NCBI GenBank assembly: GCA_052387675.1
Contig: JBQTIY010000009.1
Location: forward strand, 186,001 to 250,000
Origin: JBQTIY01 sp052387675
GTDB taxonomy: Bacteria > Planctomycetota > B15-G4
Direction: 5' to 3'
Length of the DNA stretch: 64,000 nucleotides
A program made the position numbers and the translations under genes. The notes beneath the pieces were generated by a model that saw only the letters and a program-made list of their open reading frames with translations, did not search any database and had not been told where the DNA came from. How positions within the stretch are numbered: the first letter of the stretch is position 1; every line of letters starts with the position of its first letter. Positions 1 through 9,225 of the stretch are shown in pieces.

Positions 1-2
1 CG

Positions 3-1130
3 CTCTATGTCACGACTTCGGGCGTGCCGGTTTATTTGCGCAGTCTTCTGGCGCATTGGCCCGCCGGCGGACCAGAGACCTGGGGTGTCCTTACGCATGG
101 CTTGCGGCGGGCCGGGCACTGGCCGGCAGTGAGTGCACGGCACTCCAGCGCGCTGCGTCTCCGGCCGCTCGTGGCGCTGGGTTCGCCGAAGGCTTTGGGA
201 CGCCAAGTGCCGAACTCAGTCCGCCGCGCACTTCGTCGCGGTTACGCCTGGACAGTGCGCCGCTTGGCGCACAGCAGCAGAAGTCGCGCCTACTTCGAAC
301 CAAATCACCTAGCAGTCGCTACCGACTTGCCCACGCTCACCGCTTTTCACGATCTGTCGGTCGTGGATCATCCAGAGTGGCACCACGCCGCCCGCGTGAA
401 GCAGTGGGATCTCGAACTGCCCCAGACGCTGCGAGTGACGCGCCGCTGGGTGACGGCCAGCCAGTTCACTCGCGATCGCTTGGTGCAGAAACTTGGAGTC
501 TCGCCGGAACGAATCGACGTTGTGCCGATGGCGCCGCGAGTCTTCTCCTCAGAAACCACATCTGGCAGCCGGTACGAACTTCCTGAGCGCTACTTGCTGG
601 TCGTAGGAACGCTGGAGCCACGTAAGGGATTGCTGACGCTGCTTGATGCCTGGGCGGCGGTCCCGGACACCCGTCGCCGGAACTGTCGCCTTGTCCTCAC
701 TGGCCCCGTGGGCTGGGGCGACTCCGTCTTTTGGAACTCCCTGGTCGGACACCGAGCGGCACAGGACGTGTTAACCACTGGCTCCGTCGACGAGGCAGCG
801 CTCGGCCAACTCCTGCGCGGGGCCGTCGCGCTGCTCAGCGCGTCGCGCTACGAGGGCTTCGGTCTGCCGCTCGTTGAGGCTTTTGCGCTCGGGACGCCCG
901 TGATCTGCTCAGACATTCCGACCTACCGCGAAGTGGCTGGCACGGCAGCTCTGCGCGTGCCGGCCGAGGACGAGGCGGCCTGGGCCCGGGCCATCGGGAG
1001 TGTTCTGGACGATGCAGCGTTGCGCGCAGACCTGGCTGCGGCGGGGACGCGGCAGGTCGCGGCACTGACCTGGAATCAGACGGCCGGCCGCATGGCCGAG
1101 TTGCTGACTCAGCTGGCCTCAGCGGGCTGA
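3..1130 (+). CDS. GT4-type glycosyltransferase, 5' end outside the window
   Basis: This is a family 4 (GT-B fold) glycosyltransferase, probably adding a sugar to the surface glycan made by this locus. The C-terminal half carries the family signatures: a VVGTLEPRKG strand-loop, the donor-binding stretch with SRYEGFGLPLVEA, and CSDIPTYREVAG. A GTG lies at 24, but the frame is open to the window edge and the residues around it (SGVPVYLRSLL) match the internal glycine-rich acceptor loop of GT4 enzymes. The true start is therefore probably upstream and the gene is truncated by the window. It overlaps the convergent GT2 gene tail to tail by 22 nt. The sugar substrate cannot be told from sequence. 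Confidence 0.85.
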   Translation, partial: LYVTTSGVPVYLRSLLAHWPAGGPETWGVLTHGLRRAGHWPAVSARHSSALRLRPLVALGSPKALGRQVPNSVRRALRRGYAWTVRRLAHSSRSRAYFEPNHLAVATDLPTLTAFHDLSVVDHPEWHHAARVKQWDLELPQTLRVTRRWVTASQFTRDRLVQKLGVSPERIDVVPMAPRVFSSETTSGSRYELPERYLLVVGTLEPRKGLLTLLDAWAAVPDTRRRNCRLVLTGPVGWGDSVFWNSLVGHRAAQDVLTTGSVDEAALGQLLRGAVALLSASRYEGFGLPLVEAFALGTPVICSDIPTYREVAGTAALRVPAEDEAAWARAIGSVLDDAALRADLAAAGTRQVAALTWNQTAGRMAELLTQLASAG

Positions 1131-1999
1131 TTTGCTCTCCGCAGCAGCCAGCGCAATTGCCAGCCCAGCATGGACAGCGGCAGCCGGCGGTTGTAGCGCC
1201 AGGCCAGGGCCAAGCCGAGCGGAGCCTTGGCTAGGCGGTTCAGGAGCCGATGCCGCGAGATGGCTAGTCCGCGCGATTCAACGAGGACATGTGCGAGATG
1301 GCGCAGCGGCTGATCGGGGACCCGGCCGAGATGTCGGCTCAGCAGTTCGACGACTTCGCGGGCATGGTCCACGGGGCGGCCCACCGATTTGCTGGCGGGG
1401 TGCAGGCGCGCGCCCGCAAGTGTCTGCGGCAGGTACTGGAAGCGGGCTCCGGCCTTCGCCAGCCGGAGCCAGTACTCGTAATCCATGCAGTAGTGCAGCG
1501 ATTCGTCGAGCCCGCCCAGCTTGGTCACGAGGCGCCGCCGAAAGAAGACGGCGGGCGTGCACAGAAAACAGTGCTCGTACAGCCGTTGCGCGGAAAACGC
1601 TTCGGTTGGATAGCGTTGCAGCACGCGGTCGTGCGCATCGATGTAGTCGGCGTCGCCGTAGAGCACGTCGAGCTGCGGGTCACTGGCAAAGGCTTCGGCA
1701 ATGACGCTCAGTGTGCGGGGGTAATAGACGTCATCCGCGTTGAGCCAGCCGATGACTTCGCCCCGCGCTGCGGCCAGGGCCTTGTTCACGGCCTGTGCCT
1801 GACCTTGGTCTGGTTCGCTCAGCGACTCGACCTGTCCGGCGTATTGCGCCAGAATCGCTTGTGTGTCGTCGCCGCTGCCTCCGTCCCGGACGACGAACTG
1901 CAGCCCCGCGAGACGCTGACCGAGCACGCTCTGTATGGCGCGTTCAATGAACTCGCCCTGCCCAAGGGAGGGCATGACGATCGTGATGCTGCAGGCCAT
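1109..1999 (-). CDS. GT2 family glycosyltransferase
   Basis: A 296-residue GT-A fold family 2 transferase. It starts with the usual beta strand (ITIVMPSLGQ), followed by RDGGSGDDT, the metal-binding ADDVY (DXD-type) motif and the CMDYEYWLRL acceptor-side motif seen in GT2 enzymes of O-antigen loci. The frame extends upstream to 2215, but the ATG at 1999 begins exactly at the first strand of the fold and is preferred. The domain closely resembles the C-terminal GT2 domain of the 1244-residue protein encoded downstream on the other strand, so the two may be paralogues. It is transcribed divergently from the methyltransferase gene and convergently with the truncated GT4. Confidence 0.85.
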   Translation of the reverse strand: MACSITIVMPSLGQGEFIERAIQSVLGQRLAGLQFVVRDGGSGDDTQAILAQYAGQVESLSEPDQGQAQAVNKALAAARGEVIGWLNADDVYYPRTLSVIAEAFASDPQLDVLYGDADYIDAHDRVLQRYPTEAFSAQRLYEHCFLCTPAVFFRRRLVTKLGGLDESLHYCMDYEYWLRLAKAGARFQYLPQTLAGARLHPASKSVGRPVDHAREVVELLSRHLGRVPDQPLRHLAHVLVESRGLAISRHRLLNRLAKAPLGLALAWRYNRRLPLSMLGWQLRWLLRRANQPAEAS

Positions 2000-2083
2000 G
2001 GATGGTGGAGCTTCGGCGTGAGGTCTCGTGGCACTGTTGTACTCTCGGGGCTGCCGAGCGCGGCGAATTTGGCTCCGTTTCGC

Positions 2084-2089
2084 TAGACT
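2084..2089 (+). promoter_or_regulatory. Candidate -10 element of the polysaccharide operon
   Basis: TAGACT, matching the TANNNT hexamer recurrent in this window, lies in the divergent gap about 30 nt before the GTG start of the methyltransferase. No good -35 element is visible. Confidence 0.35.
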
Positions 2090-2117
2090 GGCAGCGCGCG
2101 ACCTTCGGAGCCTGTTC

Positions 2118-3188
2118 GTGGCAGAGAGCGGCCGCTCGCCGACACAATCCATGCAGCGAGTCCGGGCCAAGCGCTGCTGGTGCGGCTCGGAGACTCTGCA
2201 GCCCTTCGCGCCCAATTACTTGCTCTGCACGGTCTGCCAGACGCTGGTGTCCGGCGCACGCCTGCCGGATGAGGCTCTGCGGGTTACGAATGATGCAGGC
2301 GACTTTTACGGTCGTCGCTACTGGTGGGAGCACCAGACCGAGGATCTCGGCTATCCGAATCTGGAGCAGCGGGCGCGCGCCGACCTCGCCGAGCGCTGTG
2401 CGCAGTGGCTGTCGGTCCTGCTGCGCTGGCGCGCGCCGCCGGGCCGGGTGCTGGAGTTGGGATCCGCACACGGCGGCTTCGTCGCCTTGATGCGCCTGGC
2501 CGGCTTCGAGGCCACCGGGCTCGAACTGAGCCCGAGTGTCGTGACGTGGTCGCAGGTCGCCTTTGGGATTCCCGTGCTCTGCGGGCCCCTGGAGAACCAG
2601 ACGATTGCCCCGGCGTCGCTCGAGGCCATCGTGCTCATGGATGTCCTCGAGCACTTGAGTGATCCACTGGCGACGATGAAGCTGTGCCGGCGACTGCTGG
2701 CGCCCGGCGGGATCGTTCTGGCGCAAACGCCTGCTTGGCGCGGGCAAGACTACTCAGCGATGCAATCCGCTCGGGATCCCTTTCTAGAGCACTTCAAGCC
2801 TGACGAACATCTGCATCTCTTCTCGCCTCAGGCCGCTCGCCGACTGCTGGCGGAGGCCGGACTCTCTCACGTGACTGAGGAGCCCGCGCCCTTCGTGCAT
2901 GACATGCTCCTCGTGGCTTCAGCCGAGCCGCTGCCGACCGAGACCTCTGAGCTGACAGCAGACCGGCTGCTCAGAGCACCGGCCGGGCGCATGGCCTTGG
3001 CCTTGCTGGACGCGGGCGTCCGCAGCGACGATTTGGCGAGAGTGTGCGCAGCGCGACAGAGGGTTATCGAGGAGCAGCAGCAGGAGATCGAGCTGCTTCG
3101 GCAGGCCTGCGCCGAGCGGCTGGCCCTCATTGAGGCGCAAGAGCGGGAACTCGGGCCTCTGCGGCGGGGCGCCGGCAGGTCAGAATGA
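2118..3188 (+). CDS. Class I SAM methyltransferase with Cys-rich N-terminus and coiled-coil tail
   Basis: A 356-residue methyltransferase. After a four-Cys segment (CWC..., then CTVC about 17 residues later) that resembles a small zinc-binding knuckle, there is a Rossmann-type methyltransferase domain with motif I VLELGSAHGG, an acidic LELSPS after strand 2, and LMDVLEHLSDP, a type 11/12 methyltransferase hallmark. The last ~45 residues are a heptad-like, Glu/Gln/Leu-rich helix. GTG at 2118 is chosen because GGAG sits 7 nt upstream; ATG at 2151 in the same frame is the alternative and has no ribosome site. First gene of the co-directional polysaccharide operon. It may cap or modify the glycan, but the acceptor is unknown. 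Confidence 0.8.
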   Translation: MAESGRSPTQSMQRVRAKRCWCGSETLQPFAPNYLLCTVCQTLVSGARLPDEALRVTNDAGDFYGRRYWWEHQTEDLGYPNLEQRARADLAERCAQWLSVLLRWRAPPGRVLELGSAHGGFVALMRLAGFEATGLELSPSVVTWSQVAFGIPVLCGPLENQTIAPASLEAIVLMDVLEHLSDPLATMKLCRRLLAPGGIVLAQTPAWRGQDYSAMQSARDPFLEHFKPDEHLHLFSPQAARRLLAEAGLSHVTEEPAPFVHDMLLVASAEPLPTETSELTADRLLRAPAGRMALALLDAGVRSDDLARVCAARQRVIEEQQQEIELLRQACAERLALIEAQERELGPLRRGAGRSE

Positions 3189-3213
3189 ATCGGTACGCCT
3201 GGATCGCCTGACG

Positions 3214-6200
3214 ATGCACACCTTTCTCGTGAACCTGCTGACTCTCGACCCCGGCCGTAATGGCGGTGTCGCGCGCGTCGCGGCAGTGGTGGGGCGGCAT
3301 CTCGCTCGCACAGCACGCCGGGGTCGCGCTCGCGTGGTGTTTGCCGTGAGCTACGAGTTCGCCGAGCGCTTTCCGGCCTGGCTTGGCGAAACGGGTGGCG
3401 TGGTGCTGCCGTGCCCGGCGTCCGCCGCGGCCGCGGAGCTTCTGGCGCCCTTGCGGCCAGACGTGATTGTCAGTCCGCTCTTCGGCGGCGAGCCCTTCTT
3501 GGGAGTTCACGCTTTGCAGGGCGCGAGGCACGTGGCCTTCATGCCGGATGCCCTGGCCCTGGATCGGCCCGAGCTGTTGCCCGTCGCCGAAGTTGCCCGG
3601 CGCGAGGCCGCGTACCAGGGCCTGCGGCAGGTCGACTGCGTCATCACGTCGTCTCGATTCTCTCGCGCGCGTCTCATCGCGCACTTGGGCTTGCCGAGTT
3701 CGAGGGTCCGGGTGGTCTCGCTCGGTGGTGACGGACTTTCAACTGCAGCCGCCGAGCAGCCCCTGCCCGCCGGGCTGCAGCGGCCCTTTCTGCTCTATCC
3801 CGCCAATCGCTGGCTCCACAAGCGCCACGCTCTGGCCGTGGCCACCATGGAGCGCATCTGGCAGCGCCGGCCCGAACTGCAGCTCGCCGTGACCGGGTCT
3901 ATCGATTCGGGCTTGGTCGAGAGACTCGCGGGCGTAGCCGGCGGGGCGCTCTCGCGCGACGAGCGGATCGTGGACCTCGGCTTCGTGTCCGACGGCGAAC
4001 TGGACGCCCTCTATCGCAACGCCGAAGCGCTGCTGTTCTGTTCGGACTACGAGGGCTTTGGCATGCCCGTGGTCGAGGCCATGCAGCGAGGATGTCCGGT
4101 GATCTGCTCGCGGGCAGGCTCTTTGCCTGAGGTCGCGGGACATGCGGCGCTGTACTCCGAGAGCGACGATCCCGAAGCGTGGGCGCGGCTCGTGCTTCGC
4201 GAACTGCCGCGACGGCGCAACGCACTGATCAAGCGCGGGCTCGTTCAAGCGCGCTCCTTCACGTGGGAGCACACCTGGCGTGGCTGGCGTAAGGCCTTGA
4301 CGTCCGTTGTTGGCAGGACGGCCCTGCAAGGCCGTGCCACCGCAGCTCAGGGTGCGGGCCTGGAACCACAGATCCTTCTCGATTGGGTGCAGCGGCAGCG
4401 GGCCTTGAACGAAGAGTTGGTGGCCAAAGAGCGGGTGATCCAAGAACTGAAGCGGACCGATGCCGACCTTGCGCGCGAGCTGGCCATCAGCAAGGCCACG
4501 GCTCAGGCCGAGGCCTCGGCTCGGGAGCAACTGCAAGGGGAACTCGCTGCGCGTGAGTCTGCTCTCGCCTCGACGCTGAAGGAGTTGAGTGAGCAGCGCG
4601 AAGAGCTCGTTCAGCAGCAGCATGGACTCGAAGCCAAAGAAGCGGTCATCCAGGGGCAGATCCTGGCCACTCAGCAGCTCGAGGCGGAGCGCTTGGCGCT
4701 GCGCGATGAGCTCCAGGTCCGCCAGGCCGCCTGGGAGTCGCAGCAGCTTGAAGAGAAGCGAAAGTCCGCCGCGCTGCAGAGTGAAGTCGCGCAGCAGCAG
4801 GAGGCCTTGCGCGTTGCGCGGGAGCAGCTCGCCGCTGGGGAAGAGCGCGTCAGCCTGCTGCGCGCGGATCGGCTGCTGGCCTTGGAAGCACTGGAAGCCG
4901 CGAGCGGTCGACTCGAAGCCCGCGAGCAGGAGTTAGCGGCTGCGCAGGCGCGGCTCGCCGGAACGGAAGCGGCGCTGGCCGCTGAAACCGTGGCATTGAC
5001 GGAAGCGAAACGAGCGGCCCAGCTTCAGGAGACGCGCCTTGAGGCCCTGCGCACCGCAGGCCGTCAAGAGCGAACCGAGTTGCAGGATCGCTTGGCCGCT
5101 GACGCCAAGCTGCGCCTCGAGCTCGAAACGCAGCGCAGTCGCCTCGAGCAAGAGGCCGCGCGGTTGCGGGTCTCACTGTCCGAAACAGAAACCCGGCTGA
5201 CCGCGGCCAGAGCCTCGCTGTCCGGTCTGACCGACGCGTTGGCTGCGGTCCGCCAGGAACTCGCCCAGGCCCAGGCTTCCGCGCAGTCCGAGGCTGCTGG
5301 CTGGGCTCGGCGCGTGGCGGCTCAGCAGCAGGAACTCGGAGGCCTGCAGGCTCAGCTCGTGCACGCAGAGGAGCTGGCGCACTTGCGCGCTGCCGAACAG
5401 CAGAGGCTATCGGCCGAAGTCACCCGCGGCCAGGAGCAGTTGGCCCGCAAGCATGAGGAGCTGGCCCGGCTGCGCGGCTCGCTGGCCGATGCCCACCGCC
5501 TGCGCGAATCGCTCGAGCAACGGCTGGTCGAAGCTTCCGAGACAGAGCGCGCAGCCGCAGCGGAGCGCGAGGAACTCGAAGCCGAGCTGGGCCAAGTGCG
5601 GGGCTCGCTGGCCGCCGTGGAGAACAGGCTTCAAGAGCGCGAGCGTGATCTCGCGACTCGTGACGATTCCTTGCGCTCGCAGCGCCAGGAACTGCGCGCC
5701 CGCGAAAGCACGATTACCGCGCAACTTCGGGAACTCGCCCAGCGCGACGACGATCTCGCCCAACTGCGCCAGGAGTTGGCGGCCGCTGCTGAGTCCGTGC
5801 TGGAACGTGATCGCGCCCTGGGCGGGCGCGATCGCACGATCGCCGAGCGCGACGGCGCACTGGCCGCGCGTGCCGAGGAGCTCGCCGAGCGCGATCGGCG
5901 CCTCGATGGCCAGATGGGCGAGCTCATCGCCAAGGAGGCGGTGATTCAGGACCTGCTGCGCTATCGTTCCTGGTCGTTGCGCTGGTGGTGGATCTCGCGT
6001 GTTGGTCCGGCCACGGGCCTGCCGCTGGCCTTCCGGACTGTGCAGAAAGTGCGTGAGCGGGCTGCCGATGCCGTGGCGCCGCGCCTCGGGACGCTTTACC
6101 AGTACCCGCCGGTGCCGCTGCGCGTTCCGCGCCGCTACCAGCCGTCAGTGCCGCCCAGCACCGCTCTGCCTTCGATCTCGCTTGTGACACCCTCCTTCAA

Positions 6201-6948
6201 TCAAGCGGCCTTTCTGGAGCGCACGATCCGCAGCGTGGCGGGACAGGACTATGCCGACCTGCAATACATCGTCCAGGATGGCGGCTCCACGGACGGGACG
6301 GCTGACGTCTTGAAGCGCTACGCGCACCAAATGACCGATGCCTTCAGCCGCAAAGACCGCGGTCAGTCGCACGCCATCAATCTGGGCTTCGAGCAGACTT
6401 CGGGCGAAATCATGGCCTGGCTGAACTCCGACGACATCCTGCTGCCCGGCACTCTGCGCTACGTCGCCGAGTACTTCACGGCTCACCCCGACGTGGATGT
6501 GGTCTACGGCCACCGCGTGCTCATCGATGAGCACGATGGAGAGATCGGGCGCTGGGTCCTGCCTCCGCACGATCAGGACGTGCTGAGCTGGGCCGACTAC
6601 GTGCCCCAAGAAACACTTTTCTGGCGCCGCACGGCCTGGGACCGCGCCGGCGGCTCGATCGACGAGAGCTTCCAGTTCGCCATGGATTGGGACCTGCTGC
6701 TGCGGCTGCGCGGCTCCGGCGCGAGCATGGTGCGCTTGCCGCGCTTTCTTGCGGCTTTCCGCGTGCATTCGGCCCAGAAGACTTCGGCGCGCATCAATGA
6801 CCTCGGAGCGCGCGAGATGACGCGTCTGCGCGAGCGCAGCCTCGGCCGGCCCGTGAGCCATGAGGAGATCATGGAGCACGTCCGTCCGTACCTCAGCCGG
6901 TCGGTCCTGTACCACCAGCTTTGGCGCCTCGGCATGGTGCGCTACTGA
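3214..6948 (+). CDS. GT4 - ~520-residue coiled coil - GT2 fusion glycosyltransferase
   Basis: A 1244-residue protein with two catalytic modules. Residues ~1-390 are a GT4 domain (YPANRWLHKRH, then CSDYEGFGMPVVEAMQRG and CSRAGSLPEVAGHAAL). Residues ~393-917 form an almost unbroken coiled coil rich in Glu, Arg, Leu and Gln; near its end the heptads are nearly perfect (ERDRALG, GRDRTIA, ERDGALA). A basic, Trp-rich patch (WSLRWWWISRV) follows. Residues ~987-1230 are a GT2 domain with TPSFNQ, QDGGSTDGT, LNSDD and FAMDWDLLLRLR. The ATG at 3214 begins at the first GT4 strand. The gene sits directly before wzm and wzt, with a one-base stop/start overlap. Long coiled coils act as chain-length rulers in some ABC-exported O-antigen systems (WbdD of E. 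coli O9a), so a ruler role is inferred here. Confidence 0.85.
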   Translation: MHTFLVNLLTLDPGRNGGVARVAAVVGRHLARTARRGRARVVFAVSYEFAERFPAWLGETGGVVLPCPASAAAAELLAPLRPDVIVSPLFGGEPFLGVHALQGARHVAFMPDALALDRPELLPVAEVARREAAYQGLRQVDCVITSSRFSRARLIAHLGLPSSRVRVVSLGGDGLSTAAAEQPLPAGLQRPFLLYPANRWLHKRHALAVATMERIWQRRPELQLAVTGSIDSGLVERLAGVAGGALSRDERIVDLGFVSDGELDALYRNAEALLFCSDYEGFGMPVVEAMQRGCPVICSRAGSLPEVAGHAALYSESDDPEAWARLVLRELPRRRNALIKRGLVQARSFTWEHTWRGWRKALTSVVGRTALQGRATAAQGAGLEPQILLDWVQRQRALNEELVAKERVIQELKRTDADLARELAISKATAQAEASAREQLQGELAARESALASTLKELSEQREELVQQQHGLEAKEAVIQGQILATQQLEAERLALRDELQVRQAAWESQQLEEKRKSAALQSEVAQQQEALRVAREQLAAGEERVSLLRADRLLALEALEAASGRLEAREQELAAAQARLAGTEAALAAETVALTEAKRAAQLQETRLEALRTAGRQERTELQDRLAADAKLRLELETQRSRLEQEAARLRVSLSETETRLTAARASLSGLTDALAAVRQELAQAQASAQSEAAGWARRVAAQQQELGGLQAQLVHAEELAHLRAAEQQRLSAEVTRGQEQLARKHEELARLRGSLADAHRLRESLEQRLVEASETERAAAAEREELEAELGQVRGSLAAVENRLQERERDLATRDDSLRSQRQELRARESTITAQLRELAQRDDDLAQLRQELAAAAESVLERDRALGGRDRTIAERDGALAARAEELAERDRRLDGQMGELIAKEAVIQDLLRYRSWSLRWWWISRVGPATGLPLAFRTVQKVRERAADAVAPRLGTLYQYPPVPLRVPRRYQPSVPPSTALPSISLVTPSFNQAAFLERTIRSVAGQDYADLQYIVQDGGSTDGTADVLKRYAHQMTDAFSRKDRGQSHAINLGFEQTSGEIMAWLNSDDILLPGTLRYVAEYFTAHPDVDVVYGHRVLIDEHDGEIGRWVLPPHDQDVLSWADYVPQETLFWRRTAWDRAGGSIDESFQFAMDWDLLLRLRGSGASMVRLPRFLAAFRVHSAQKTSARINDLGAREMTRLRERSLGRPVSHEEIMEHVRPYLSRSVLYHQLWRLGMVRY

Positions 6949-7832
6949 TGGCCGCCGAGCGCGGCGCCGCGCCACTGCCGGTGACGATCATCCGCGCCGA
7001 GCCGCAGGGTGGCGCATGGCGGCACGCGCTGCCGTGGCGAGCTGCCGCGGCCCTCTGGCGCCACCGTGATCTCACGGCGCAGCTCGTGCGCCGCGACCTG
7101 CGCGCCCGCTACGTCGGCACTTCGCTCGGCTGGCTCTGGCTGGTGCTCGATCCGCTCTTCATGCTGGCGCTCTACACGCTGGTCTTCTCGGTAGTCTTCG
7201 AGGCGCGCTGGGGGCATCCAGCAGACTCCGACTGGCCCGGCTTTGCGCTGACCCTGGCGGCCGGCCTCGTGGCCTTCGATTGGCTGGCCAACAGCCTGAC
7301 GCGCGCCGTGGGGCTCATCGCGGGTGCGCGCACGCTCATTCGACGCGAACGCTTCCCGGCCGAATCGTTGGCCTTGTCCGTGGCGCTGGGCGCGGGAGTG
7401 CACGCGGCCGTCCAGCTCGGCGTGTTGCTCGCGGTCACGGTGCTATTCGGTCACGGGCTCTCGTGGCAGATCCTCTGGCTGCCTTTTGTGGTGCTGCCGC
7501 TGCTGCTCCTTGTCGTGGGGCTGACCTGGTTTGTGGCAGCCGAGAGCGTGTTCTCTCCGGACTTGGCACAGGCCGTGCCGTTCGCGCTGCGCCTACTGCT
7601 GTGGGGCACGCCCATCCTGTACCCGGCTGCGCTGCTGCCCGCCGCTCTGCAGCCGCTGGTCACCCTGAATCCGCTGCACGTGATCGTCGAGAACCTGCGC
7701 CGCATCACACTCTGGGATCAGCCGCCGCAGTTCTCGGCGCTGCTGATCATCACGGGCCTGGCGCTGGCCGTGGCCTCGGCGAGCTACGCCTACTTCCTGC
7801 ACCGCCAACGGTCCTTCGGTGATGTCGTCTGA
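6948..7832 (+). CDS. wzm: Wzm-like ABC-2 polysaccharide export permease
   Basis: A 294-residue inner-membrane permease of the ABC-2 (Wzm/TagG/KpsM) family. The N-terminus has the family signature (LVRRDLRARYVGTSLGWLW, then LDPLFMLALYTLVFS), followed by about six hydrophobic segments and the conserved end-region motif NPLHVIVENLRRI. It would export an undecaprenyl-linked glycan across the cytoplasmic membrane together with the ATPase encoded next. Its ATG overlaps the preceding stop codon (TGATG), and its 3' end overlaps wzt by 11 nt, so the three genes are probably translationally coupled. Confidence 0.92.
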   Translation: MAAERGAAPLPVTIIRAEPQGGAWRHALPWRAAAALWRHRDLTAQLVRRDLRARYVGTSLGWLWLVLDPLFMLALYTLVFSVVFEARWGHPADSDWPGFALTLAAGLVAFDWLANSLTRAVGLIAGARTLIRRERFPAESLALSVALGAGVHAAVQLGVLLAVTVLFGHGLSWQILWLPFVVLPLLLLVVGLTWFVAAESVFSPDLAQAVPFALRLLLWGTPILYPAALLPAALQPLVTLNPLHVIVENLRRITLWDQPPQFSALLIITGLALAVASASYAYFLHRQRSFGDVV

Positions 7833-9225
7833 GCGGGGGCAGCGTGCCGGGTTGGCACGCATCGAGGTGCGCGGGATCGGCAAGCGCTATCGCTTGAAGT
7901 CTGGCGGAGCGAGCGCGCACGGCTCCACGGCACCGGTGAACGCGCCCCACGTTGCGCCGGCTGTGCATGACTTCTGGGCACTGCGCGGCGTCAACTTCGA
8001 GGTGGGCCCCGGCGAGGTCTTTGGTGTCATCGGCCGCAACGGTTCCGGGAAGAGCACGCTCCTGCAGATTCTGGCCGGCATCCTGCCGCCGAGTGAGGGC
8101 GAGGCGGTGCTGCGCGGGCGGCTGGGCACCATGCTCGAACTGGGCAGCGGCTTTGACCCTGAGGAAACCGGGCGCCAAGGCGTCTTCCTCAAGGGCGCGC
8201 TGCTCGGCTTGCCGCGCCGGGAGATCGAGGAGCAGTTCGATCGGATCCTGGCCTTTGCCGAACTCGGCAGCTTCATCGATCAGCCGGTGCGCACCTACTC
8301 CAGCGGCATGCTCATGCGGCTGGCCTTCGCCGTGACGACCTGCCTCGACGTGGACATCCTGCTCGTGGACGAAGTCCTGGCAGTCGGCGATGTCTTTTTC
8401 CGCCAGAAGTGCCACGCGCGGCTGCGCGAACTCTTGGAGCGCGGCACGAGCGTGATCCTCGTGAGCCATGCCATGGACGAGGTTGCACAGCTTTGCCAGC
8501 GAGTGCTCGTGCTCGGGCACGGCCAGCCGGTCTTTCTGGGTCCGGCGCCCGAGGCCGTGCAGCGCTACTTCCTCCTGCGTGCGGCGCGGCCGCCCGAGCC
8601 AGACGCCACGGCTGCGGAGGCCGCGTCGGCCGCCGTCGAGCAGGGTCTCACGCTGAACGAGCCGACCCCGGAGGCCGCCTTTGACCTAAGCGGCCGCGTG
8701 CAAGTGGGGGACGGCAGCGCCCGCTGTCGGCTCGTGGCGCTCAGTGATGTGCAGGGCCGGGCCTGCCGCAGCTTTGCTCAGGGCGATTCTGCGGTCATCG
8801 ACTGCGAGTTCGAGATCCTGCGTCCGCTCGAAGTGCCCGTCTCGGGAGTGCTTCTGCGGGATGAGCGCGGGGCCGTCGTGCATGGCAAGACCACGCTGCA
8901 ACTGGAAGCCGCCGTGCCGCGCCGTGTTTCCGAGCGGAGTGTGCTGCGCGTCCGTCAGATCGTGCAACTCCATCTGGCCGCGGGGGAGTACAGCCTCGAC
9001 GTGGGACTCTCTTCGCTCTCCTTGGCAGCGCATGCACAGCGCAGCGCCTGGACGCAGGAAGAACTGGCCGAGCAGATCACCCGCCGCTGCCATGTTGCGG
9101 GGGTCGGTCATTTTGCGGTCCTGCGCCGCGCCACCGGCGGAGAGGGCGTGCAGCTTCCGCACCACGGACTTGTGAACCTGCCGGGCGAGGCGGTCGTCGT
9201 CGTGCGTGCCGAGCGCGCTCAGTGA
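7822..9225 (+). CDS. wzt: Wzt-like ABC exporter ATPase with carbohydrate-binding C-terminal domain
   Basis: The 467-residue ATPase partner of Wzm. Walker A (GRNGSGKST) lies at residues 71-79; the signature (YSSGMLMRLAFA), Walker B (ILLVDEVLAVGD) and H-loop (VSHAMDE) follow. Residues ~290-460 match the Wzt C-terminal beta-sandwich (Wzt_C), which in known systems recognises the finished, capped non-reducing end of the O-polysaccharide before export. That suggests a terminally modified glycan, with the nearby methyltransferase or sulfotransferases as candidate modifiers (inference). A GTG three bases upstream at 7819 is an alternative start. The gene's stop overlaps the first sulfotransferase (GTGA). 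Confidence 0.92.
   Translation: MSSERGQRAGLARIEVRGIGKRYRLKSGGASAHGSTAPVNAPHVAPAVHDFWALRGVNFEVGPGEVFGVIGRNGSGKSTLLQILAGILPPSEGEAVLRGRLGTMLELGSGFDPEETGRQGVFLKGALLGLPRREIEEQFDRILAFAELGSFIDQPVRTYSSGMLMRLAFAVTTCLDVDILLVDEVLAVGDVFFRQKCHARLRELLERGTSVILVSHAMDEVAQLCQRVLVLGHGQPVFLGPAPEAVQRYFLLRAARPPEPDATAAEAASAAVEQGLTLNEPTPEAAFDLSGRVQVGDGSARCRLVALSDVQGRACRSFAQGDSAVIDCEFEILRPLEVPVSGVLLRDERGAVVHGKTTLQLEAAVPRRVSERSVLRVRQIVQLHLAAGEYSLDVGLSSLSLAAHAQRSAWTQEELAEQITRRCHVAGVGHFAVLRRATGGEGVQLPHHGLVNLPGEAVVVVRAERAQ

Noticed and set aside
24..26. GTG at 24 as true start of the first glycosyltransferase
   Set aside because: The frame is open to the window edge and the residues there align with an internal acceptor-binding loop, so the N-terminal strand is missing.
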